DNA of 10,780 nucleotides, taken from assembly GCA_003248565.1 (NCBI GenBank), contig QFOV01000104.1, positions 1 through 10,780 of the forward strand, read 5' to 3'. The DNA comes from Stenotrophomonas sp. GTDB taxonomy: Bacteria; Pseudomonadota; Gammaproteobacteria; Xanthomonadales; Xanthomonadaceae. The notes under the pieces were generated by a model, which saw nothing but the letters and a program-made list of their open reading frames with translations, searched no databases and was not told the origin of the DNA. The translations under genes and the position numbers were made by a program. Within the stretch, counting starts at the first letter, position 1. Each line of letters begins with the position of its first letter. This document shows, piece by piece, positions 1 through 5,807 of the stretch.

Positions 1-210
1 GCCGGAGATCATGAACTCGACCAGCGCGTTGAAGAACGGACGCTCGCGGTGCACGGCGTAGAAGCCTTCGGCTTCACGGCGCGACAGCTGCTTGTACTTT
101 GCAGCGACAACCTTCAGACCGGCCTTTTCGAAGCGGGCGTAGATTTCACCGATCACGTTCTTGGCAACGGCGTCGGGCTTGATGATGGAAAGAGTGCGCT
201 CGAGCGCCAT
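1..210 (-). CDS. ndk: Nucleoside diphosphate kinase, N-terminal part (3' end outside window)
   Basis: The first 70 codons are present. The protein moves the gamma-phosphate from ATP to nucleoside diphosphates and so balances the cytoplasmic NTP and dNTP pools. The N-terminus MALERTLSIIKPDAV, followed by AKNVIGEIYARFEKAG and a RPFFNALVEFMISG segment, matches the family closely (E. coli Ndk begins MAIERTFSIIKPNAV). Lys11, which contacts the nucleotide phosphates in the family, is present. The catalytic histidine lies in the second half, beyond the window edge; the usual full length is about 141 residues. The ATG at 210-208 is supported by a GGAG ribosome binding site at 218-221 with a 7-base spacer. 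It is transcribed divergently from the psrA-fadN-fadA operon. Identity is secure; the reading frame is open to the window edge. Confidence 0.97.
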   Translation of the reverse strand, partial: MALERTLSIIKPDAVAKNVIGEIYARFEKAGLKVVAAKYKQLSRREAEGFYAVHRERPFFNALVEFMISG

Positions 211-251
211 GGAAATTCTCCGGTAGTGGGCCGGTCGGCCCGAGGGTACAT

Positions 252-279
252 GAAAAAACCCGCGTGCGGACGCGGGCTT
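252..279 (-). terminator. Intrinsic terminator in the ndk leader
   Basis: Read on the minus strand, CCCGCGT - CCGC - ACGCGGG (276 down to 259) forms a 7-bp G/C-rich stem with a 4-base loop and is followed directly by six T residues (258-253). The flanking AAG opposite TTT can lengthen the stem to about 10 bp. This is a textbook intrinsic terminator for leftward transcription. It sits about 45 bases before the ndk start, with no leftward gene upstream of it before the divergent psrA gene. It could end a short RNA or attenuate ndk. Confidence 0.75.
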
Positions 280-299
280 AGCCTGAATTGCGGTGGCTA

Positions 300-328
300 A
301 TTCTACCGGGTGACCCCGACGTTTGCAC
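300..328 (-). promoter_or_regulatory. Possible leftward promoter upstream of ndk
   Basis: The minus strand carries TAGAAT (305-300), which matches five of six bases of the sigma70 -10 consensus. Seventeen bases upstream is GTGCAA (328-323), a poor -35 element with three of six matches. A start near 293 would make the terminator at 252-279 part of the transcript. The call rests mainly on the -10 match. Confidence 0.3.
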
Positions 329-343
329 AGCGGCAGATGAATG

Positions 344-360
344 ATGCTGCGCCGCAGCAT
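344..360. repeat. Perfect 7-bp inverted repeat between ndk and psrA
   Basis: ATGCTGC (344-350), three bases, then GCAGCAT (354-360) form a perfect dyad between the two divergent genes. It lies beside the proposed psrA -35 element, so it could be an operator for a second regulator or a small RNA hairpin. Neither strand has a T-run after it, so it is not a terminator. No regulator can be named from the sequence. Confidence 0.45.
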
Positions 361-388
361 GACCCGAGCGGGCGGCCGGGCGTAGGAT
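359..388 (+). promoter_or_regulatory. Candidate promoter of the psrA-fadN-fadA operon
   Basis: ATGACC (359-364) and TAGGAT (383-388), 18 bases apart, each match four of six bases of the sigma70 -35 and -10 elements. A start near 394-396 would fall inside the palindrome at 390-403, which is the placement expected for a repressor that blocks initiation. The match is only moderate; the geometry with the operator is the main support. Confidence 0.4.
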
Positions 389-389
389 C

Positions 390-403
390 CAAACAATCGT
401 TTG
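390..403 (+). promoter_or_regulatory. PsrA-type operator CAAAC-N4-GTTTG
   Basis: CAAAC (390-394), AATC, GTTTG (399-403) is a perfect inverted repeat that fits the G/CAAAC-N(2-4)-GTTTG/C site described for Pseudomonas PsrA. It lies 17-30 bases before the psrA start codon and just after the candidate -10 box. The adjacent gene encodes a PsrA-like TetR protein, so negative autoregulation of the whole operon, relieved by long-chain fatty acid or acyl-CoA, is the natural reading. Site and protein are seen; binding is inferred. Confidence 0.75.
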
Positions 404-419
404 ATTGATTGAGCCAGCC

Positions 420-1073
420 ATGGGCAAACCCGCCAGCTTCTCCACCAAGGACCGCATCCTCGGCGCGGCCGAGGAACTGTTCGCCCAATACGGCTTTGCC
501 GGCACCTCCCTGCGCCAGGTGACCAGTCACGCCGATGTAAACATTGCTGCGGTCAACTACCACTTCGGGTCCAAGGACAACCTGGTCAATGAAGTGTTTC
601 GCCGCCGCATGGACGAGATGACCGCCGCCCGCCTGGGCCAGCTGCAGCTGGCACGCAGCAGCCAGCCCGGCGACCTGCGCGCGGTGCTGGCAGCCTTCGT
701 CGAGCCCGCCCTGGCCCTGGCCCAGGACCGCCAGAGCGGCGGCGCCTTCGTCCGCGTCATCGCCCGCGCCTATGCGGAGAAGAACGACAACCTGCGCAAG
801 TTCCTGTCCGATCACTACGGCCACGTGCTGCGCGAGTTCGGCAAGGCCATCGACGCCTGCATCCCGGGCCTGAGCAAGGAAGAGCTGTACTGGCGCCTGG
901 ACTTCCTGGCCGGTTCGCTGACCTATGCCATGGCCGATTTCGGGCTGATCAAGCGTCCGCACAACATCAGCGAGGCCGAGCACCGCAGCAAGGCCGCGCA
1001 GGAATTGATCCATTTCGCCGAAGCCGGGTTCCGCGCCAGCGTGCGTAATCCGACCTCCCCCGCCGTTCCCTGA
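420..1073 (+). CDS. psrA: TetR-family fatty-acid-responsive repressor, PsrA-like
   Basis: A 217-residue one-component regulator. Residues 9-60 form the TetR DNA-binding domain, with the signature AAVNYHFGSKDNL at about 43-55. The run AAEELFAQYGFAGTSLR and this signature closely resemble Pseudomonas aeruginosa PsrA, a repressor of beta-oxidation genes that binds long-chain fatty acids. The rest is the helical ligand-binding and dimer domain; the ligand is not readable from sequence. A PsrA-type palindrome lies directly upstream and beta-oxidation genes directly downstream (34-base gap to fadN), so it probably represses its own operon. The ATG at 420 is preferred over an in-frame TTG at 405: the TTG lies against the operator and has no ribosome binding site, while the ATG has a weak GAG six bases upstream. 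Family is certain, the PsrA assignment likely. Confidence 0.88.
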   Translation: MGKPASFSTKDRILGAAEELFAQYGFAGTSLRQVTSHADVNIAAVNYHFGSKDNLVNEVFRRRMDEMTAARLGQLQLARSSQPGDLRAVLAAFVEPALALAQDRQSGGAFVRVIARAYAEKNDNLRKFLSDHYGHVLREFGKAIDACIPGLSKEELYWRLDFLAGSLTYAMADFGLIKRPHNISEAEHRSKAAQELIHFAEAGFRASVRNPTSPAVP

Positions 1074-1107
1074 TCCAACCGTCATCGCAGACCAAAGGTT
1101 TATCGAT

Positions 1108-3480
1108 ATGTCCAATTCCCTGCTTGTCCGCCGCGCCGCCGTACTTGGCGCAGGCGTCATGGGTGCGCAGATCGCCGCCCACCTGACCAATGCCGGCGTC
1201 GACACCGTGCTGTTCGACCTGGCCGCCAAGGAAGGTCCTGCCGACGGCATCGTGCTCAAGGCCATTGCCAACCTCGGCAAGCTGAGCCCGGCCCCGCTGG
1301 CCAGCAAGGCGCTGGCCGAAGCCATCACCCCGGCCAATTACGACTCCGGCCTGGAGCAGCTGCGCGACTGCGACCTGATCATCGAAGCCATCGCCGAACG
1401 GATGGACTGGAAGCAGGACCTGTACAAGAAGATCGCGCCGTTCGTGAACGAACACGCGGTACTGGCCTCCAATACCTCGGGCCTGGGCATCAACAAGCTG
1501 GCCGACGTGCTGCCGGAAGAACTGCGCCACCGCTTCAGCGGCGTGCATTTCTTCAACCCGCCGCGCTACATGCACCTGGCCGAGCTGATCCCGGCCAAGA
1601 CCACCGACAAGTCGGTGCTGGAAGGTCTGGAAACCTTCCTGACCACCAACCTGGGCAAGGGCGTGGTCTACGCCAAGGACACCCCGAACTTCATCGGCAA
1701 CCGCATCGGCGTGTTCTCGATCCTGTCGACCATCCACCACACCCAGCAGTTCGGCCTGGGCTTTGACGAAGTGGACGGCCTGACCGGGCCACTGGTCGGC
1801 CGCCCGAAGTCGGCTACGTATCGCACCTCCGACGTGGTCGGCCTGGACACCATGGCCCACGTCATCAAGACCATGGGCGACACCCTGCCCGACGACCCGT
1901 GGCACAAGTACTTCAACGCGCCGGCTTGGCTGGGCGCGCTGATCGGCAAGGGTGCATTGGGCCAGAAGACCGGCGCCGGCATCTTCCGCAAGGTCGGCAA
2001 GGACATCATGGTCGTCGACCTTGAGAAGCAGGACTACCGTCCGGCCGACCGCGTCGCCGCACCGGAAGTGGTCGAGATCCTGAAGATCAAGAACCCGGCC
2101 GAGAAGTTCGCCAAGCTGCGCGAAAGCCAGCACCCGCACGCGCAGTTCCTGTGGGCGACGTTCCGTGACCTGTTCCATTACAGCGCCTACCACCTGGCCG
2201 ACATCGCCGAAACCGCGCGCGACGTCGACCTGGCCATCCGCTGGGGTTACGGCTGGTCCTTGGGCCCGTTCGAGACCTGGCAGGCTGCCGGTTGGAAGCA
2301 GGTGGCGCAGTGGATCGCCGACGACATCGCGGCCGGCAAGAGCATGAGCAATGCCCCGCTGCCGGCCTGGGTGCTGGACGGCCGTGACGGCGTGCATGCC
2401 GCAGAAGGCAGCTACAGCCCGTCGCAGAATGCATTGGTGCCGCGCTCGTCACTGCCGGTGTACCAGCGCCAGCGCTTCCCGGATGCGCTGCTGGGCGAGA
2501 AATTCGCGCAGGGCGAAACCGTGTTCGAGAACGACGGCATCCGTCTGTGGACCGACGGCGACGGCATCGGCATCATCAGCTTCAAGACCAAGATGAACAC
2601 CGTCTCCGACCAGGTCCTGGACGGCATCCAGCACGCGATTGCCTTGTCCGAGAAGCAGTTCAAGGGCGTGGTGATCTGGCAGAACAAGGAGCCTTTCTCC
2701 GCCGGTGCCGATCTGTCCGGCGCACTGGGCGCGTTGAAGGCCGGCAAGTTCGCCGAGTTCGAGGCGATGGTTGCCAACTTCCAGCGCACCAGCCAACGCA
2801 TCAAGTACGCCACCGTGCCCGTCGTCACCGCGGTGCGCGGCCTGGCGCTGGGCGGCGGCTGCGAATTCCAGATGCATGCAGCCAAGTCGGTTGCGGCGCT
2901 GGAGAGCTACATCGGCCTGGTGGAGGCCGGCGTTGGCCTGCTGCCGGCCGGTGGCGGCCTGAAGGAAATTGCCGTGCGCGCCTCGCAGGCGGCCGGTCCG
3001 GACGGCGACGTGTTCGCCGAGCTGAAGAAGACCTTCGAAACCGTCGCCATGGCCAAGGTCTCCAACTCGGCGGTCAACGCCAAGGAGCTGGGCCTGATGC
3101 GCGGCACCGACAAGGTCGTGTTCAACAGCTTCGAGCTGCTGCACATCGCCAAGGCCGAAGTCACCGCGCTGGCCGAAGGCGGCTACCGTCCGCCGATGCC
3201 GGCACGCCGCATCCGCGTGGCCGGCGACGTTGGCATTGCCACCTTCAAGATGATGCTGGTCAACATGCTGGAAGGCCGCTTCATCAGCCCCTACGACTAC
3301 GAGATCGCCGAGCGCATCGCCACCGTGCTGTGCGGCGGCAAGGTCGACCGCAACAGCGTGGTCGACGAAGAGTGGCTGCTGACCCTGGAGCGCAAGCACT
3401 TCGTCGAACTGGCCCAGCAGGAAAAGACCCAGGCCCGTATCGCGCACATGCTGACCACCGGCAAGCCGCTGCGGAACTGA
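1108..3480 (+). CDS. fadN: FadN-type 3-hydroxyacyl-CoA dehydrogenase / enoyl-CoA hydratase
   Basis: A 790-residue bifunctional beta-oxidation enzyme that should hydrate trans-2-enoyl-CoA and oxidise the resulting 3-hydroxyacyl-CoA with NAD+. The domain order is dehydrogenase first, hydratase last: the reverse of E. coli FadB (729 residues) and the same as Bacillus subtilis FadN (789 residues), which also ends in GKPLRN. The Rossmann motif GAGVMG is at 14-19. The dehydrogenase dyad is His147 (HFFNP) and Glu159, with the same 12-residue spacing as His450/Glu462 in E. coli FadB. The crotonase domain lies at roughly 475-690, with FSAGADL and GGGCE; Glu586 and Glu606 match the two catalytic glutamates, 20 apart as in FadB. 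AAAGG at 1094-1098 is the ribosome binding site. It probably works with the next gene's thiolase. Such genes are often annotated fadB. Confidence 0.95.
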   Translation: MSNSLLVRRAAVLGAGVMGAQIAAHLTNAGVDTVLFDLAAKEGPADGIVLKAIANLGKLSPAPLASKALAEAITPANYDSGLEQLRDCDLIIEAIAERMDWKQDLYKKIAPFVNEHAVLASNTSGLGINKLADVLPEELRHRFSGVHFFNPPRYMHLAELIPAKTTDKSVLEGLETFLTTNLGKGVVYAKDTPNFIGNRIGVFSILSTIHHTQQFGLGFDEVDGLTGPLVGRPKSATYRTSDVVGLDTMAHVIKTMGDTLPDDPWHKYFNAPAWLGALIGKGALGQKTGAGIFRKVGKDIMVVDLEKQDYRPADRVAAPEVVEILKIKNPAEKFAKLRESQHPHAQFLWATFRDLFHYSAYHLADIAETARDVDLAIRWGYGWSLGPFETWQAAGWKQVAQWIADDIAAGKSMSNAPLPAWVLDGRDGVHAAEGSYSPSQNALVPRSSLPVYQRQRFPDALLGEKFAQGETVFENDGIRLWTDGDGIGIISFKTKMNTVSDQVLDGIQHAIALSEKQFKGVVIWQNKEPFSAGADLSGALGALKAGKFAEFEAMVANFQRTSQRIKYATVPVVTAVRGLALGGGCEFQMHAAKSVAALESYIGLVEAGVGLLPAGGGLKEIAVRASQAAGPDGDVFAELKKTFETVAMAKVSNSAVNAKELGLMRGTDKVVFNSFELLHIAKAEVTALAEGGYRPPMPARRIRVAGDVGIATFKMMLVNMLEGRFISPYDYEIAERIATVLCGGKVDRNSVVDEEWLLTLERKHFVELAQQEKTQARIAHMLTTGKPLRN

Positions 3481-3537
3481 GTGAGCGTGCTTCGGGGCGG
3501 CGCTGCCAGCGCTGCCCCCGCCCGCCCTCACGCTCAC
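3481..3537 (+). other. Large nested mRNA hairpin between fadN and fadA
   Basis: Starting at the base after the fadN stop, GTGAGCGTG (3481-3489) pairs perfectly with CACGCTCAC (3529-3537). Inside it, 3494-3504 pairs with 3508-3518 to give an 11-bp stem (one G-U pair) and a GCC loop. No T-run follows, so it is not a usual terminator. It ends just before the fadA ribosome binding site (3545-3550). It may protect the fadN 3' end, tune the fadN:fadA ratio or affect ribosome access; the role is inferred. Confidence 0.7.
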
Positions 3538-3559
3538 ACCTATTGAAGAGATCACTGCA

Positions 3560-4768
3560 ATGACCAAGCAAATCCAGGACGCCTACATCGTCGCCGCCAC
3601 CCGCACCCCGGTTGGCAAGGCGCCCAAGGGCATGTTCCGCAACACCCGTCCGGACGACATGCTCGCCCACGTGCTCCGTTCCGTGGTCGCACAGGCCCCG
3701 GGCGTGGACGTCAACCGCATCGATGACGCCATCATCGGCTGCGCCATGCCCGAAGCCGAGCAAGGCATGAACGTGGCGCGCATCGGCGTGCTGCTGGCCG
3801 GCCTGCCGAACACCATCGCCGCGCAGACGGTGAACCGTTTCTGCTCGTCCGGCCTGCAGGCCGTGGCCATGGCTGCTGACCAGATCCGTCTGGGCAACAG
3901 CGACCTGATGCTGGCCGGCGGCACCGAGTCGATGTCGATGGTGCCGATGATGGGCAACAAGATCGCGATGGCACCGAGCGTGTTCGACAACGACCACGTC
4001 GCCATTGCCTACGGCATGGGCATCACTGCCGAGAAGGTCGCCGAGGAATGGAAGGTCTCGCGCGAAGAACAGGACGCGTTCGCCCTGGCCTCGCACCAGA
4101 AGGCCATCGCCGCGATCCAGAACGGCGAGTTCAAGGACGAGATCAGCCCCTACGACATCGTCTCGCACCTGCCTGACCTGGCCGACGGCAAGCGCATCAT
4201 CACCCGCAACAAGCTGGCCGATACCGACGAAGGTCCGCGTCTGGATTCGTCCGCAGAAGGCCTGGCCAAGCTGCGCCCGGTGTTCCGCAACGGCCAGTTC
4301 GGCGGTTCGGTGACGGCAGGCAACTCCTCGCAGATGAGCGATGGTGCCGGTGCAGTGCTACTGGCCTCCGAGCAGGCGATCAAGGACTACGGCCTGACCC
4401 CGCTGGCCCGCTTCGTCAGCTTCTCGGTCGCCGGCGTGCGCCCGGAAGTGATGGGCATCGGCCCGATCGCAGCAATTCCGAAGGCACTGAAGCAGGCCGG
4501 CCTGAGCCAGGACCAGCTGGACTGGATCGAGCTCAATGAAGCTTTTGCCGCGCAGTCGCTGGCGGTGATCCGTGATTGCGGCCTGGACCCGTCCAAGATC
4601 AACCCGCTGGGCGGCGCCATCGCCCTGGGCCACCCGCTGGGCGCCACCGGCGCGATCCGTACCGCGACCCTGCTGCACGGCCTGCGTCGTCGCCAGCAGA
4701 AGTACGGCATGGTCACCATGTGCATTGGCACCGGCATGGGCGCGGCGGGTATTTTCGAGTCGCTGTAA
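3560..4768 (+). CDS. fadA: Acetyl-CoA C-acyltransferase (3-ketoacyl-CoA thiolase)
   Basis: A 402-residue thiolase that catalyses the last beta-oxidation step, cleaving 3-ketoacyl-CoA with CoA to acetyl-CoA and a shortened acyl-CoA. All thiolase signatures are present: nucleophile Cys95 in NRFCSSGLQ, the NEAFAAQ motif, His358 in GGAIALGHPLGATGA, and the general-base Cys388 in MCIGTGMGAAG. The length is between E. coli FadA (387) and FadI (436). The ATG is backed by GAAGAG at 3545-3550, 9 bases upstream. It follows fadN by 79 bases in the same operon, which suggests it is the partner of FadN, as in the Bacillus fadN-fadA-fadE operon. No acyl-CoA dehydrogenase gene follows, so that step must be encoded elsewhere. 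The family is certain; chain-length preference cannot be read. Confidence 0.96.
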   Translation: MTKQIQDAYIVAATRTPVGKAPKGMFRNTRPDDMLAHVLRSVVAQAPGVDVNRIDDAIIGCAMPEAEQGMNVARIGVLLAGLPNTIAAQTVNRFCSSGLQAVAMAADQIRLGNSDLMLAGGTESMSMVPMMGNKIAMAPSVFDNDHVAIAYGMGITAEKVAEEWKVSREEQDAFALASHQKAIAAIQNGEFKDEISPYDIVSHLPDLADGKRIITRNKLADTDEGPRLDSSAEGLAKLRPVFRNGQFGGSVTAGNSSQMSDGAGAVLLASEQAIKDYGLTPLARFVSFSVAGVRPEVMGIGPIAAIPKALKQAGLSQDQLDWIELNEAFAAQSLAVIRDCGLDPSKINPLGGAIALGHPLGATGAIRTATLLHGLRRRQQKYGMVTMCIGTGMGAAGIFESL

Positions 4769-4791
4769 GTGATCTGCTGCGCTGTTGATTG

Positions 4792-4823
4792 AAGAAGGCG
4801 GCCTGAAGGCCGCCTTCTTTTTT
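4792..4823 (+). terminator. Strong terminator of the psrA-fadN-fadA operon
   Basis: GAAGGCGGCC (4794-4803) and GGCCGCCTTC (4808-4817) form a perfect 10-bp stem with a TGAA loop. A-T pairs at the base extend it to 12 bp, and the downstream arm runs into six T residues (4818-4823). It lies 24 bases after the fadA stop. The minus-strand side has only broken T-runs, so it acts mainly on rightward transcription. Confidence 0.92.
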
Positions 4824-4850
4824 GCATGGCTCATCGCGATGCGCCAGAAA

Positions 4851-4876
4851 CAGAAAAGCAGCCTTGCGGCTGCTTC
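4851..4876 (-). terminator. Probable terminator of the galU transcript
   Basis: On the minus strand AAGCAGCC - GCAA - GGCTGCTT (4875 down to 4856) forms an 8-bp stem with a GCAA tetraloop, followed by a short T-rich run (TTCTG). It lies about 53 bases after the galU stop and faces the rightward terminator of fadA. The T-run is short, so efficiency is uncertain. Confidence 0.65.
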
Positions 4877-4888
4877 TCCACTTCATTG

Positions 4889-4909
4889 GGCTGACAGATG
4901 GCGTCAGCC
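4889..4909 (-). other. Second hairpin downstream of galU
   Basis: GGCTGAC (4889-4895) and GTCAGCC (4903-4909) are perfect inverted arms around a 7-base loop, 19 bases after the galU stop. No T-run follows on either strand. Together with the terminator at 4851-4876 it makes a tandem structure at the 3' end of the galU message, perhaps a stabilising end. Confidence 0.45.
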
Positions 4910-4928
4910 TGCAGAATACTCCCGGCGC

Positions 4929-5807
4929 TTACTCCGCCAGCATCTTCTGCATCGCCGCCCGAGCCGGCCCTGCCAGCTTCTCGTTCTCCAACGCGAAGCG
5001 CACGGTCGCCTCGATCAGGCCCAGATGGGTGCCGCAGTCAAAACGCGTACCTTCAAAGCGATACGCATCTACCTGCTCGGTCTTGAGCAGCTGCGCGATC
5101 GCATCGGTCAGCTGGATCTCGCCACCTGCGCCGGTGCCGGTGGCCTCCAGCAACTCGAAGATCTTCGGGCTGAGTACATAGCGGCCAACCACTGCCAGGT
5201 CACTCGGCGCGTCCTCCGGCTTGGGCTTTTCGACGATCTGGCTGATATGCCCCTTGCGACCATCGAACTTGTCGGTGGCAACGATGCCGTAGCTACCGGT
5301 CTTGTCGTGCGGCACGTCTTCCACCGCAATGACGCTGGCGCCGGTGGCAGCGTTGAGATCGGCCATCTGCTTGAGCGCGCCGTCGCCGCGGTTCCAGATC
5401 AGGTCGTCCGGCAACAGCACCGCGAACGGCTCATCCCCAACGATCGCTTTGGCACACAGCACGGCATGGCCAAGACCAAGCGCTTCGGTCTGGGTCACGA
5501 ACACCGCACGCACGCCCTTGGGCAAAACGTGCCGAATCAGCTCCAGCTGCTCCTGCTTGCCAGCGCGCTCCAGCTTCTGCTCCAGTTCGTAGGCCTTGTC
5601 GAAGTAGTCAGCGACCGCATGTTTGTAGCGGTTGGTGATGAAGATCAACGTATCGCAACCGGCCTCGATCGCCTCATCAACCGCGTACTGGATCAACGGC
5701 CGATCAATGATCGGCAGCATTTCCTTCGGCACGGTTTTAGTGGCTGGCAGGAAGCGCGTTCCAAGCCCGGCAACGGGGAATACCGCTTTTTTGATTCGAC
5801 CGTGCAT
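4929..5807 (-). CDS. galU: UTP-glucose-1-phosphate uridylyltransferase
   Basis: A 292-residue cytoplasmic enzyme that makes UDP-glucose and diphosphate from UTP and glucose-1-phosphate. UDP-glucose supplies lipopolysaccharide core, exopolysaccharide and nucleotide-sugar synthesis. The nucleotide-binding signature GLGTRFLP (14-21) runs into ATKTVPKEM (22-30). Also visible are GLGHAV (111-116), LLPDD (131-135, metal-binding aspartates), VEKP (192-195) and GGEIQLTDAI (228-237), all typical of bacterial GalU (E. coli GalU is 302 residues). The ATG shares its first base with the TGA stop of the dehydratase gene (TGATG), and a GGAAGAAG ribosome binding site lies six bases upstream at 5814-5821, so the two are probably translationally coupled. 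It appears to be the last gene of the leftward cluster, which suits precursor supply for the surface glycan begun by the upstream genes. Confidence 0.97.
   Translation of the reverse strand: MHGRIKKAVFPVAGLGTRFLPATKTVPKEMLPIIDRPLIQYAVDEAIEAGCDTLIFITNRYKHAVADYFDKAYELEQKLERAGKQEQLELIRHVLPKGVRAVFVTQTEALGLGHAVLCAKAIVGDEPFAVLLPDDLIWNRGDGALKQMADLNAATGASVIAVEDVPHDKTGSYGIVATDKFDGRKGHISQIVEKPKPEDAPSDLAVVGRYVLSPKIFELLEATGTGAGGEIQLTDAIAQLLKTEQVDAYRFEGTRFDCGTHLGLIEATVRFALENEKLAGPARAAMQKMLAE

Noticed and set aside
405..419. In-frame TTG as an earlier psrA start
   Set aside because: It sits just after the operator with no ribosome binding site, and adds only a short tail not expected in the family. The ATG at 420 is better.
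967..2397. Long open frame of 476 codons on the minus strand, opposite fadN
   Set aside because: It lies opposite clear psrA and fadN coding sequence. Its composition (runs of Val, Gln, His, Gly) is the usual mirror of G/C-rich third codon positions. It shows no recognisable family.
2516..2529. GAAAC-CGT-GTTCG as a second PsrA site inside fadN
   Set aside because: The second half-site is imperfect and the match lies deep in coding sequence where each base is explained by codons; a chance match is likely.
2449..3567. Long open frame of 372 codons on the minus strand, opposite the fadN 3' half
   Set aside because: Same mirror effect; the residues required for FadN catalysis are intact on the plus strand, so this is not a gene.
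4769..4928. Small gene between fadA and galU
   Set aside because: The gap of 160 bases is taken up by converging terminators and a third hairpin; I see no start with a ribosome binding site or a conserved peptide.
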